Assembly (NCBI GenBank): GCA_028751875.1
Contig: CM054141.1
Location: forward strand, 63,887,711 to 63,951,710
Length of the DNA: 64,000 nt
From: Rapana venosa
Taxonomy: Eukaryota > Mollusca > Gastropoda > Neogastropoda > Muricidae
Direction: 5' to 3'
Below are positions 24,831-36,520 of this stretch, piece by piece. How positions within the stretch are numbered: position 1 is the first letter of the stretch; each line of letters begins with the position of its first letter. The translations under genes were made by a program, and so were the position numbers. The notes under the pieces are model-generated. The model was not told where the DNA came from and did no database searches. It saw only the letters and a program-made list of their open reading frames with translations.

Positions 24831-25610
24831 AAATTTGCATTGCTAGACGTGTCCAAATTTCTTAAGCTACATCATCCAGCTCACACACAAACAAGGCCAT
24901 CACTGTGCGATGGCAGGGAAGTAAGTAAGATAGGCAGTGACGTCACGGGAAGCAGAGAGTTTTAATGACGTACAGCGTTACGGAGAAAAAACACAAAAAT
25001 GAGCTGTTGACCCGTCAGCAAGCACACACCAGACAGTACTCAACACTGGCATTAAATACATACAGCTCAGCCTGTATGGTAAACAGGCTGCTGGCAAAAC
25101 GAGTCATGATGTAGTTTGCAGGAACACTGTGCCAGAGAGCACGTCCAGATTTCACGCTGGTCATGGCCTTGCCTGCTGTTTTCCTGGCTCTGAGTCTGTT
25201 GCAAGACTCTGTAGCTAAACCAGTTGTGATGTGGCCAGCTGCCTTCATGGAGGGCAAAAACGGCTGCAGTGGCAACATTTCCCTTTAGTTAGCCTGGAAG
25301 CTCCAACCGAGGAACAACCCCCCCCCCAAAAAAAAAAAAAAAATCCCAACCCCCCCTCCCCTCCCCAGTTACGTTTAGAAGAAAACGCTGGTGATTTATT
25401 CAGATGTGAGGGAAATTTGAATGGTATTGGAATAGAATTAAGTTATCTTTTAAATTAAAAAAAAAATTCATATAGCAATAGATCTTACAGAACAAAATGT
25501 TCAGTTCCACAGTTTCTCATAACAAATCCCATGAAGTATAAACTACAGTACTTGTAATATGCAGCTATCACACTGTAATAGTACATTGCAACACCCACCC
25601 ACAACCACCC
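24831..25610. other. Non-coding DNA with one small signal-like frame
   Basis: Plus-strand frame 25163-25288 encodes 41 residues beginning MALPAVFLALSLLQDSVAK, which resembles a signal peptide, but it has no further exon or family match. C/A homopolymers lie at 25318-25365. Confidence 0.4.
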
Positions 25611-25650
25611 ACACACACGCGCACGCACGCACGCACACACACACACACGT
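25595..25650. repeat. CA/ACGC microsatellite
   Basis: CACCCACCC, then ACGCACGCACGC, then (CA)n. Confidence 0.85.
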
Positions 25651-26121
25651 GCCTGACAGTTAGGCTAGAGATAAAATAATCAAAGAGATAATATAAATCC
25701 ATTGAGTCTAGTAATGTTGATCACGGTAGATGGGTCATGGCAAAAAGGTTTGATCACTTCTAGACAAGGACTCAGACAACAGGGGCGGCCGTTGTGCATG
25801 AATGAAGTCAATGACAGGCAGACTAACCAAGAGAACACCAGCAGAGAATTAGCTAGGCCAGACGAAATCCAGCACGATGCCAAATATAACCCCCAAGAGG
25901 AACATTCTGCCAGGAGCCAACAGCATTGTTATACGCTTCCAGATGCTACATGCTTGATGCTGTTCATCTGTCTCTCCTGTCTCCAGTGCTTAGGAAGCAG
26001 CCCCTGTATGTATTTCTGATCCAGTCATCATCATCATCAGACGTCATTGTCACTTGTGACATAGGATGCAGTATTTAGTCTCCGATGTCCATTAATGTAT
26101 ATGTGACTCAAACTTAAAGGT

Positions 26122-26530
26122 GTCATGCATGCACGTGTGTGTGAGCGCGCGTGCACATGCACGTAAACACGAACGCGCGCGCACACATAGACGCACGTGC
26201 ACCCACATAATATGTACCCGTTTCTCTCTCTTACTTCCATGCCATAGACAGACAGACTGACATACATACATGCCCCCCCCCCCCATCCCCACACACATAC
26301 AAACCCTCCCCCCCCCCCCCCCCCACGTAGAAAGTATGCGTGTGAAAGGGAAAGTCACAAATCAAAGCCAAATCCTTATTTTAAGAACGTATGTACGTGT
26401 GTTGTCTGTGTGTGCCATGCCTGTGTTGTGTGTGTGTGTGTGTGTGTGTGGTGTGCGCGTGCGTTGCGTGCGTGTTTTGTGTGGATGTGTGTGTTGTTGT
26501 GTGTGTGGCGCGCGCGGCGTAATGCACGCT
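26122..26530. repeat. Cluster of alternating purine-pyrimidine runs and poly-C
   Basis: GTGTGAGCGCGCGTGCAC near 26135, poly-C at 26274-26284 and 26308-26325, then (GT)n and GCGCGC between 26420 and 26518. Frames over it are artefacts. Confidence 0.8.
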
Positions 26531-26607
26531 TAAGACATACCACATGCCCGCAATATTTATGTTCAGATTTCAAAGAAATGATAACAGATTGAACTTTTTT
26601 TTTCTTT

Positions 26608-26624
26608 GGGGGGGGGGGGGGGGG
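26608..26624. repeat. Poly-G tract, 17 bases
   Basis: Uninterrupted G run after a T-rich stretch. Confidence 0.85.
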
Positions 26625-26669
26625 TGAGGCAATCTGCTCATTCTCAATGATATGCCACCCACTCATACT

Positions 26670-27000
26670 GGCATCCGTCAGTCTCGTAAGACTATGGAGT
26701 TGAGCTCTAGGTGTTTATTCTGGTACAGCGTCGGCTGTGGCTGGCCAGTCGCAAAGCCTGGGTAAGCAAGTATGGAGGGCAAGCTGTTACCCATGCAGCA
26801 GAAGCTTCCCCCCCCTCCTCTCCACGTCGCTGGAATGGTCCATTGGAAAGAAAGGCAGTCGCCGATACACATGGTTCCAGTGCTCAAAGGCAGCACTGTT
26901 ACTGTGGACTGGACAGAGGACCGGTCAGTCACAGTGTGTGAGCTACACAGCTGGTTCCTACACAGCGTTTTCTACAGAGATGTGTTGATGGCATGTTACC
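26670..27000 (+). repeat. Probable dispersed metazoan repeat
   Basis: It begins GGCATCCGTCAGTCTCGTAA and continues CAGCGTCGGCTGTGGCTGG. I recall this opening from dispersed repeats in many invertebrate genomes but cannot verify it here. No terminal repeats or coding motif seen. Confidence 0.35.
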
Positions 27001-27280
27001 TCCAATATGAAGGAACATAATCATGCTGGTCATCAATCCTGCAAATCGTGTAAGAAAAAGTCTTTTTTTTCAGATAGCAGTCTGCTTCGGTTCATCAAAT
27101 GTCTTCGAGACGTGATCACCAGTGTCCTTAGTCAAAAGTTGTGCTGGGTGGACAGATGGGTTGATCCAGACACACTTCCCTGCTGATATACATTACGTTG
27201 GTGCAATTATTAGTGAGCAGGAGTCTCCTTTTTTTCTTCTTTTCTCTGAGTATTAGTAGCAACAGCAACAAGAGCTATAA

Positions 27281-27475
27281 GAGCAGCAGCAGCAGCAGCA
27301 GCAGCAATATGAAGAAGAAGGATGATGATAATGATGATGACGATGATGAAGATGACGGCAATGGCAACAGTGATGGTTATAATGACGATTATGAATACAT
27401 TATATATGAAGATGATGACAACGACGACAGCGATGATATTGATGGTGATGATGGTAATGATAGTGATTATAATAA
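27281..27475. repeat. Triplet repeats: (GCA)n then (GAT)n-like
   Basis: Nine GCA copies at 27281-27306, then GATGATGATAATGATGATG with variants. Acidic Asp/Glu frames and the antisense Ile/Val frame are translations of the triplets. Confidence 0.85.
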
Positions 27476-27989
27476 CACAGAATTCATATGATAAAAGTAA
27501 CACAAATCAAATCACTTAAAAGTCACACTCAGCTTCGCAAAAACGAAACTATCCTCATACGTTATGAAACGATATTTTTTTAAACAAAAAAGGTAATTGA
27601 GCAGAAAAACACATAAAGACAAACATTCAAAAGGGGAAAGAGGGAGGAGGGGGATATTCAAACAAATGCCGGGCATCAGAAGAACAAAGACACTTCCTTA
27701 TAGTTCTGAAATGACCCAGACACATTCACCTACAGAGCTGATTATTACTTTGCAGGCATCAGCTCTGGTCATAAGGAAGTACAAAACAGGCGTGGGTTAG
27801 TGTCTGGGAACGAACGTTGGGAAGTGGAATGTAAGGGAGAGAGGGGACAGAAAGGAGGAGAGGGGAGATGTCAGTAGGGTAGGTCCAGTGGTAGGATCAA
27901 AGTACAGGTCAAACTAAAATTGATGGTGGTTTATAAAAGAAAATAGCCAGGACCGTGATTGTATGTTTTATTTTATTTTTTATTTTATT

Positions 27990-28125
27990 TTTTATATTCA
28001 GGATAATGGAATAAGCACTCAAGTGCTTTTTTACATCCAGTCCCCGTGTGTATGCGGTTTTGTAAATTCTGTCATCTGTTCCAACCGGTACAGAATGGCC
28101 TACTCTTACGAAAAGCGGAACAGGA
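27990..28125 (-). mobile_element. Family A SINE, 5'-truncated 3' half
   Basis: Contains the 3' palindrome AAGCACTCAAGTGCTT at 28013-28028, ATCCAGTCCCCGTGTGTATG and GGCCTACTCTTACGAAAAGC, as in 54838-55000. The tRNA head is missing, consistent with 5' truncation during LINE-mediated insertion. A (TTTTA)n tail at 27966-27998 lies on the 3' side. Confidence 0.8.
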
Positions 28126-28414
28126 TTTAAAGTGATGACAAAAAGTGCAGACACACAAGAGGGATACTTTGTGTGCGTGTTCATGTCCACGCGTGTGCAC
28201 ACACACGTACATGAACACGCATTAACATACACATACACACGGATATATGTAGATACATACACACACATATATGCAACACAGACAAGCACACACACATAGC
28301 CACACAAACACACACAAAAGCACACACATATACAGATATGCACAAGCATAAATACATACATAATTATACATGCATAAATAAATACATAAATACACACCTA
28401 TATACCTACATATA

Positions 28415-28860
<446 letters not shown>

Positions 28861-29191
28861 AACAATGATAATGACAATGATAATAATAAATGGAATTTAT
28901 ATAGCGCTATTGTAAAAAAACAAATCAAAACGCTTGCATTTGACTAACTTCTACACATGCAACCAACAATAATTAACAGTTTTAACAAATTCACACACTC
29001 ACACACTCACACACACGCACGCACGCACACACACTCGCACGCACGCACGCACACACACATGCACTCACACAGGTTATACGCTTAGGCAGGGTGATAGGAA
29101 TTTTGGCCATTGAAGGCAGGGACAGATAATTATAAGATGAAACATTAGGGGAAAGTCTTAGGTTTGAAATAGTTATATCTTGAGGCTGGAT
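28861..29191 (-). mobile_element. L2/CR1-like LINE 3' UTR and terminus
   Basis: Read on the minus strand from the ORF end, the UTR holds a GT-rich block (28990-29070), then TTTTTTACAATAGCGCTATA, AATTCCATTTATTATTATCA, then the TAC/TGC array. The same arrangement of GT-rich block, AT stretch, AGCGCTATATAAAT and (TTA)n is present at 47690-47917. Confidence 0.75.
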
Positions 29192-29580
29192 TTAAGAGTC
29201 GTAAGTAGGATTTTTTGCGAAGGGAGAGAGGGAGGTCAATCCAGACGATGGACCAGAAATCCAGAACGAGCGACGGCCAATGGTGGATTGGTTGAATCTA
29301 GGTATTCGTAGGCACACGGTATATGCAGCAGATCGGAGTGAACAAGGAGTGTACAGGTGAAGACATTCACATAGATAGGAGTGTGCTGTATTGTGGAGGC
29401 ATTTATAACAGAGGGAACTGATCTTGTACTTTATCGTCTGTGGCACAAGCAACCAGTGGAGATATCGTAAGAGCGGAGTAATATGCTCAGATTTTTTTCT
29501 TTTTGAGGACTAGTCGAGCTGCAGAGTTTTGTATGCGTTGAAGGGAGTAGATAGATGTTTGCGGGAAGCCCAAACCCGGG
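29192..29580 (-). pseudogene. L2/CR1-like LINE reverse-transcriptase ORF, C-terminal remnant
   Basis: The minus-strand translation gives QNSAARLVLKKKKSEHITPL in one frame, then LHWLLVPQTIKYKISSLCYK, LHLYTPCSLRSAA and IPRFNQSTIGRRSFWISGPS. The order (LQ..QNSAARL, H.TPLL..LHWLPV, I.YKI..L.YK.L, Y.P.R.LRS, IPR....GRRSF....P..WN.LP) is the familiar C-terminal tail of L2/CR1-group LINE proteins. After GPSSG the reading shifts by one to IDLPLSLRKKSYLRLL, so there is a frameshift. RT catalytic and endonuclease parts are absent: a 5'-truncated, decayed copy. Confidence 0.85.
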
Positions 29581-29599
29581 AAAAGAATTGAAATTTGTC

Positions 29600-30600
29600 T
29601 CCGTCATCGTTTCCCTCAGATTCCGAACCTTTGGGGGGCCCCCTTTCAAAGTTTTGTAAAACCCCTTTTTCCCCTCCATCCTTGAGTCTCTCGGCCGCTC
29701 TCAGGGTGTCCCCTTCAGCCCACGTTTGCCCAACTCCGTTGTAGTCCTCCACTTTTCCCTTTTGTCTGCCTCTTCTTCTTCCCCCCCTCACGGTCCCTTG
29801 GGTAGATTTTTTTTGGCAGGACCAAAGGAGCGTGTGACGGGCCCAAAACCCATTTTCAGTTTTCGTTGTCTTGTGAGGGGTTTGAAGGTCAGTATGGGGC
29901 CCCGTTTTTCATTGCGGTTGCTCTCTTGACTTCTTCATTTCGGGGATGGGGGTCTTTGAATAGATGCCAAAGAGCCCTTTGGAAGCCCCTTTTTCTACAG
30001 CTCTTTTTTTCTCTATAAGTGCGCTGTGAGGGTCAATGATTCACATGCGTAAAGAAATTTACATGCCCAGAGAGCGCATCAGCCCTGTTTTTGGGAAGGG
30101 ATGGCGTTTTTTCTGTTGCTGTTCGATTTTTTTTGTTCTTCGGGGGTTTTTGAATTTGGGTCATTGCGGCTGTGGCGGGGCAATTCTTTTGACGGGAAAT
30201 TTCGGGTTTTTAAACCCCTGTCTGAAATTTAGCCCCCAGACTTAAAAAAGACTGAAGATGTGAAAATTTTGGTTTTTGCGTCAGCGGAAGGTTCTTTCTA
30301 TGCTGAAAATTGATAGTGCATGACTGGAGGTCGGGGTGATAAAATTTTTGCATAGAGATGTGTTATCAAAACAAAAACCTGGGTACTTAAACTGTGGGGG
30401 ATAGGGGAACTATATATTGAAAAAACTCTATTGAATCGGTTGTGATGGAAGAGTGTTGTGTTTGGCCCCTACGTCAGGGCTTCAGTTTTCTCTGCTTTTG
30501 GGCTGAAAACTTGTTTTAAAATCACCCATTTTTTAAATACTTTGGAAAGGCGGGTGACAATTTCCCAAGAGAAAAGGAAGTTTTTTCTGGGAAATTATTT
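29600..30600 (-). pseudogene. Second LINE RT-type ORF remnant, noisy
   Basis: On the minus strand 29700-29790 encodes GGRRRGRQKGKVEDYNG, then TLRAAERL, matching the GRRRGRQ..W.D...W.G......RAAEDR.RWR C-terminus of endonuclease/RT LINE proteins. The plus strand from 29700 to 30300 keeps the nucleotide order of such elements in reverse: GTCCTCCACTTTTCCC, GGGTCAATGATTCACATGCG, GAGCGCATCAGCCCTG. Multiple indels block a continuous frame; some may be consensus error rather than decay. It directly abuts the L2-like fragment, so one element probably inserted beside or into the other. Confidence 0.65.
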
Positions 30601-30639
30601 ATTACTTTTGGCCACACAGACCCAGAAAGCACACCCCAG

Positions 30640-30785
30640 ACACACCACACCCCTTTTCACAACAAAAACACACACCACCACCCACACACACACCACACAC
30701 ACACCCACCAAAACACCCACACACACCCCCACACACCAACCACACACCACACACTAACACAACACACACCCAAAAACCACACACA
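30640..30785. repeat. (CA)n-like microsatellite, imperfect
   Basis: CACACC-rich. Counterpart of the GT array at 19189-19253 at the inner end of the left arm. Confidence 0.85.
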
Positions 30786-31130
30786 GAAAAACCCAAAACG
30801 GGAAATTTCTTTCATCATTGTCTAAAAACCTTTTCTACCCATCGGTGCGACGACGGGGGGAAAAGGGAAAGGGAAGGGAAGGAAGGAAGGGGGAAAACAA
30901 AGTCTGTTGGCAAGTGGGGCAGAGGTCACACACAAGATGGGCGGGGAAGCCGGGGGTTTTGGGGTGGGGTGGGGAGGGGGTTTTGGAAAAGAAATAAAAT
31001 TTTTAATGTTTAAGGGGGAGTGTGAAGTGGTGGGGAGAGAAGAAAGTGCAGCACCTTGGTACCGAAAATTTTGAAAAAAGAAACTTGCTTACAAACCCCT
31101 AAAAAGAAAGTGTTTTAAAGATCGAACAGT

Positions 31131-31328
31131 TAAGAGAGAGAGGGGAGAGAGAATAGAGAGGGAGAGAAGGGGAGAGGGGGCCGGGGGAGGGAAGGGGGGG
31201 AGGGGAGGGGAGAGAGGGTGGGGGGGAAAGGAGAAGAGGGAGGGGAGAGGGAGAAGGAGAGGGAGAGAAAGAGGAGGGGGGGGGGAGAGAGAGGGGAGGG
31301 ATAGAAAAGAGAGAGAGAAAGAGGGGGA
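31131..31328. repeat. GA-rich polypurine tract
   Basis: A/G only with GGGG runs. The left arm at the matching place (about 18785-18880) has CTGTCTGTC-type sequence instead, so this tract is right-arm specific or inflated. Confidence 0.85.
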
Positions 31329-33460
31329 CAAACACCCCAAAACACAAAACAGAAAAAAGAATGGACAGAGGAATGTTGATATTGCTTTTATTGGGCCAAA
31401 TACAAATGAGGGAAATGATGATGTAAATTTTTTGAAACAGATTCGTTCTGCATGTTCTTAAACGGGAATACTGTGCGGGGGGTTTACCCCTTACTTTTAC
31501 CTGAATGACAAACAAAAAACAGAAAAAAGCAGATGGTAGAAGTAATGAACCGGAGGGATGCTTGTGCATTGCTCACCCCAAAACAAATTTGGAGTCAAAG
31601 ATACCATTCAAAAGCTAAAAAAATGTTTTTGTTTATTTTTTCCTGTCACTATTCCGATCATTGTTGGGCTGCAAATCTTCTGTAGTGATCTTAAACAATG
31701 AGTGTAATTTAAATGCAAAAAACACGACAAAACAGCGAAAATAAAAAACCAAAGGGCTATAAAACCCCCATTTTGTACATTTCTTTTAAATTTCCCTTGC
31801 AGGGGACATGATATCCAGTTTTAATCTGCTTCCCAGTCTACATCTGTGTCTGTATTTCATTAATAGAAAAAAAAAGATATAAAAAGGGCTAATGAAATAA
31901 ATGATGTGCCAATAAAAAAAATTTAGAAATTTAACCCGGTTTAAGGGCAAATTAACACATTTTTTGGGGGGGGAAAAATGGGTCGGTGTTTAAAGCTTCG
32001 GCAATGACGTATGTTTTTTCATGCCCAAAAATAATCTGTTTTTCTGTCTTCAGAACTAAAAACCCAGCAAAAACGTGATATGACCCAATATTTTTAAAAC
32101 TCTCTGACCAGCTTGGTGTTATTTGTCCCTAGCTGACTTTCCTGCAAACATTTAAGCAGCAAAACCACAGGAAAAATAAAATTGAAACCCTTTTTAATAA
32201 AATACTTAAGCAGATGAGTTTTCCAGAATGTAGGTTTTTCTGTTTGTGTATCTCCCCATTATTCAATCAAAAATAACTTTTTTTTGTGCCCTAGATGAAA
32301 AACCCTTTAGTGAAAAAATCGCTTGTGCCTGTTTTCTTTCCCCTGCCTTTAACCCAAATCAGTTCTAGTTTTTTGGTTTAAAAAGATAGATCTTTGACAT
32401 GTTTCACACCATAGACCCAGAAAATACCTTAGCTACTAAATAAAATTAAACTGGATTACAACTAAACAGAAATTCACCTTTTTAACCCATTTCCACTTCT
32501 CAGACATACTTTCCAAGTCAAAACCCAACAAAATTCCCACTGGGGTTTTTCCCAGGGTTTTTCTATCAACAGCAGGTAAAAAACAAAAATTCACCTTTTA
32601 TGTAAAATTTTCCTCTTTGGGCTACGTGGGTAGACATTCACTGTTTTTTATTTGCTTTTCTCAGAAGTTTGTTAGAAAAAGCTTGGAGCTTTAAAGAACA
32701 ATATGTTTTGGACCCTATTTCTTTAACTTTCTATAAAAAAAATTAGCAAGGATAAACCCACCTTCTCTTTGAATACAGATTTCCCGCTTTTTGCATAAAA
32801 TTTTTAAATTTGGGTTGGGTTTTTGAAAAATTTACCTAAAAAAAAAAGAACGAAGCCAGAAATGTAAGGGGGTTTAAGAGTGTTTGACTGTCTAAAGAAC
32901 ACATTGCCGATATGAAAAATTACTATTTCAACTTGGCCTTTGGTTTTTTTGTGTGTACTTTTCCCTTTCTCTTTTTTATCGTGCATTTTTAGACAAAACT
33001 TTATTGGGGCATATTGTTTTTTTCTGCCTTTTTTTTTTTTTAAATATGGGATTGACTATTTGTTGTTGTTTTCCGAGTGAGTCGGGTCCTAAAGGGTCAA
33101 GACCTACAAAAATTGTGCCCAGCAAAATAAATTTTTCCTTCTCTTGGGTGATCGTTTTTAGATCATGGAGCTTTTAAAAAAAATGAAATGCTTACATGGG
33201 TACTGTACTGAAAAAAACACTACCCCCTTACGGCCCCCAACAAAGAGGAAAAGGGAACATTCGGGACGTATGGAACCAAAATTTGAAAAAAACAACAAAA
33301 AAAACAAATCAATAACAACACAACAAGCCACTAAAACAAAGCAAACAAGAAAACCACACTTTCCCAAATCCCCTAGTTCCGAATTTTTCTGTAGCGGGAA
33401 AAAACACCCAAACAGCACGAAGGGCTTCTTTTCCTCCCCCCTCTTCTCTCCCCTCTTTCA

Positions 33461-33514
33461 TTCTCTCTCTCTCTCTCTCTCCCTCTCCCCCTTCTCTCTC
33501 TCTCTCTCTCTCTC
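33461..33514. repeat. (TC)n microsatellite
   Basis: Inverted counterpart of the GA array at 16243-16392. Confidence 0.9.
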
Positions 33515-33772
33515 GGGAGGCATTTTTGATCAGCATCTTCAGGGAAATCCCCCAGCCCTTAAAGGGATCAGAGGACTGTTGAAAAATTTGGTTGTTCTAA
33601 CAGGACGTGTTCATTGTAAAGTAAAAGCCCCGGAGAAGTTTTGAGGACATTTTTGGGGAGGAATGAAGGGCTGGGTACCAAGTCCTGCCGTTTTAAAAGA
33701 TAACTTAGTCTTAATGAGGTCATTGTTAACAAAGGGGGGAACTTAAATTTTTTATAAATATTAGATAAAAGT

Positions 33773-33945
33773 AAAGAGAGAGAGGAGGAGCGAGAGAGAG
33801 AGTGAGAGAGAGGGGAGGAGAGAGGAGAGAAAAGGGAGAAAAGAGAAGAGAGAGAGAGAGAGGGGAAAATTTGAACAGAAAAGACAGTGAAAGAGTCAAA
33901 CCACGGACAAAAAAGACAGAGAGAGAGTGAGAGAGACAGAGGGGA
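33773..33945. repeat. (GA)n polypurine tract
   Basis: GAGAGAG with GGGG interruptions. Position suggests relation to the TGTC/TC region 15850-15966 of the left arm, but the alignment is weak. Confidence 0.8.
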
Positions 33946-34273
33946 CAGGGAAGCAGGAGCAAAAAATTTGATTAAAATTCCCTAAAAATATTTATGGCAG
34001 ACTCCTTTGATTTTTTAACGGGTTTAGGGAGAAAAGAAAAAAAAATTTCCTGACAGGTGATGGGGCAGACAAGCCAGGCAGATTTGGCAGAGGGGGTTCT
34101 ACGTGTTTTAAATGGAAATTTAAAAAAGGGGGAAGGGGGGGGGGGGTTTTTTGAGCTGTTATGGAAGGAGTGTATTCTAATGACTTTTTGGGCCATTTTC
34201 CCACCAAACCCCAGACCCGTTTCATCTTCGAGTAAAGCCATTCTCTAACCATGGTTGCCATTGGGGAAAAAAA

Positions 34274-34501
34274 ATGGTCGGCACCCATCCAAAAGGGAAA
34301 AAGGGAAAACTGTCTTTTCTTCTTTTTTGCAGAAACACCCCAAAGAAAATCCTCTTTAAGATGGGGGGCAGACCCCAGTACCTGAGTGGAAGAGAAAAAT
34401 ACTGGGAGGACTTTCTGGTGAAGGGGTTTGAGAAAAAAGACCCCTTTCCCATTTTGAGCAGCCCGCCCGTGTCCACTATCACTATATTTGGCGGGTTTTG
34501 A
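34274..34501 (+). pseudogene. Right-arm copy of the GWF-stop frame, corrupted
   Basis: This 75-codon frame contains RPQYLSGREKYWEDFLVKGF and ends FGGF-stop. It corresponds to the C-terminal two-thirds of the minus-strand frame at 14792-15016 (PQYLSGREDDREDFLREKW...SGWF). The N-terminal part does not match in frame, because of indels near 34320-34350. Whether these are real mutations or consensus errors cannot be told here. Confidence 0.3.
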
Positions 34502-34584
34502 GAAAAAACCCTGAAAATACCCCGGTTCGGAGCATAAAAAGTTTCGCCTACAAGTTGAGCTTTGATCAGCATTACGGGATTTGG

Positions 34585-34970
34585 GTCACCGGGTAAATGA
34601 ATTATCACATAAAAAAATTTGAAAAAAAATTGAATGGGATGTTTTGTACAGGGTAAATGAATACCCACAAGTACTGAAGAAAACAGTTGAAAAGATGCTT
34701 TGTACATGGGACTGAATATAAAAATAGCTAAAAAGGGAAAACAGTTAAAAATGGGGGAATGCTTTTTTTACATGGGGGGACAAAAAATATCAATACTCAG
34801 AAGAAAACATTTTGAATAGATGTTTGTACAGGGGGGAACTGAATATCACATGGCTACTGAAGAAAAATTTTGAAAAATTTGCTTTGAAATTTTGGTGACT
34901 GAATATCAATGGGTTTAATGAAAAAAAACAGTTGAATAAAAGCTTTGTACAAAAAATTAAAAAAACCCCA
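34585..34970. repeat. Minisatellite, ~57-bp unit, about 6-7 diverged copies
   Basis: Each copy carries variants of GCTTTGTACATGG, ACTGAATATCACATGGCTAC and GAAGAAAACAGTTGAA. Noise makes the unit length uncertain. The left arm has no equivalent between 14280 and 14790. Confidence 0.75.
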
Positions 34971-35410
34971 AAAGGGGCCTGAAATCAGTCCCTGCAAGAG
35001 CGGGAGTAAAAGTTAAAAACAAAGGTTTTGCTGTACGAAAAGGCGTTGTGGATTTTAAACAGTATCCCTTTTTTATTTGACTGTGAAGTCATGGGGGAGT
35101 GGGAAAAGGGGAGAAGGCCAGCCCCAGAGACTTGTGTAGGTTTTGGGTACAATTTAAACGCAAATACGGGCCAAAAATAAGTTTTTTTCCATCTGTAAAA
35201 TTGAGGATTTTTAAACCCGTCGGGCAGGAAAATGTCACCCCTTTGTCACGGGGGCCAACATATCCCTTTTGATTCAAAATCATTACCCTAAATATTGTCA
35301 AAAACCGAAAACTATGTGCAATTTTTTTGAAAAGAGCTGATTGAAGAAAGCAGCATTTGCTTCCGAAGAAAGCAGGGGAAAGGGCCCTTTATAGGAGGCA
35401 AACTACTTCC

Positions 35411-36065
35411 CCAGGGCGGAAATTTAACTACACGAAAGGGCTGCCCCCCCCAAAAGAGGGGGGTGAAAGGTTACCCACTTTTAAAAGGCCCCTTTTTGGG
35501 AAAAACATTTTGGTGAAACTTATGGGGTAAAAGCCTTTTGATTAAAAATTTAGCCTTCTTCTATTACCCTGCTTCTAAAATTGCCAACCCCCTTTATAGC
35601 CCCCAACATGATCAACTTTTTTAATGCTTTCCCGTTCAGTGACCATTCCCCACAAACGAATGGAAAAGAGAGAGACAGATTTACCCAGCAAACAACAATT
35701 TAGGGTGGGTGACCTGACTTATGGGGGAAAATTTAAAAAAGAGAAAAAAAAATTTTTTTTTTCCTTTCCCTTTTGGGCCTTTAATTTTGGGGCCCAAAGA
35801 AAGATTTTTTTAAACAAAAACCCATTCAGTTCATACCCCAAAAAAACATGAGCAAAACTACTATACATGGGGCTTTCCAACAAAAGCTGCGGGACATGTT
35901 TTAATGTTTATAAACGTGCCCCACGTTCTCTGTGTCGGGTGCTAAAATGATGAAGCTCGCGGCACTTCATGCTTTGAGGACAGCTGGGTTCAGGGGCCCA
36001 AATTGTGAGCAGCGTCTTGAAAGCTAAGGGTTTTGGCCCACTGTCCCGGGAAAGGGTTGTCAGGG
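35411..36065. other. Noisy DNA beyond the right arm
   Basis: Homology to the left arm could not be followed past about 35410. No gene or named repeat seen. Confidence 0.4.
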
Positions 36066-36414
36066 AAACGGGGATCCAGAGGTAAGCCCCTGCCGAGAGA
36101 ACAACACACCCGATTTTAATCCCTTTTGTGCCCGAAACATTACCCCCCCACCCAAACGGGTGAGTGGTGGCGGGGGTTCTATTCTTTCGGAAAAGGGACA
36201 AAAAACCGGGTTTAGTGTGCTAAAGGCATGGGGCACATGCAAATAAAAAAACCCACACCCAAAAAAAATTTTGTCCCATGGCAAAAATATTGTACGGGAA
36301 ACAGACAGGAAAATTTTTGAGGGAGGCGTGCTCTTGTGGCGACTCACCCCACCCTTAATTTTACAAAAAAAAATAAGCCCATGACTTAAAGTGGTTACAA
36401 TTAAAAAAAAAAAA
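36066..36414 (+). mobile_element. Family B SINE, degraded
   Basis: Head with CGGGGATCCAGAGGTAAG, then GGCATGGGGCACATGCAAAT, AAAAACCCACACCC, TTTTGTCCCATGGCAAAAAT and the 3' marker GTGCTCTTGTGGCGAC, in the order of the copy at 15386-15815. The tail has lost its ATACA repeats to A-runs. Noisy text. Confidence 0.75.
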
Positions 36415-36501
36415 TTCTTTTTTTTTCCAAAATTTTTTTCCCTCCCTCCCCTTTTCCCCCCCCCACCATTTTTAAATGTAAGAAATTTAAAACCTAATTT
36501 A

Positions 36502-36520
36502 CCCCCCCCCCCCCCCCCCC
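36502..36520. repeat. Poly-C tract, 19 bases
   Basis: Uninterrupted C run. Confidence 0.8.

Larger units (their letters stand above)
30640..35410 (-). repeat. Right arm of the imperfect inverted duplication
   Basis: In reverse complement it follows 14210-19253 in order (anchor pairs are given with the left arm). Examples: AACTCTCTGACCAGCTTGGT (32099) against ACTCAGCTTGGTGTC reversed on the left, and CCCCAGTACCTGAGTGGAAG (34371) against its exact complement near 14890. The text is noisier than the left arm. It lacks the two left-arm SINEs and carries an extra minisatellite at 34585-34970 and longer GA tracts. Confidence 0.85.

Noticed and set aside
26678..27020. Overlapping 76-84-codon frames on both strands
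   Set aside because: They coincide with a probable dispersed repeat and contradict one another; no domain.
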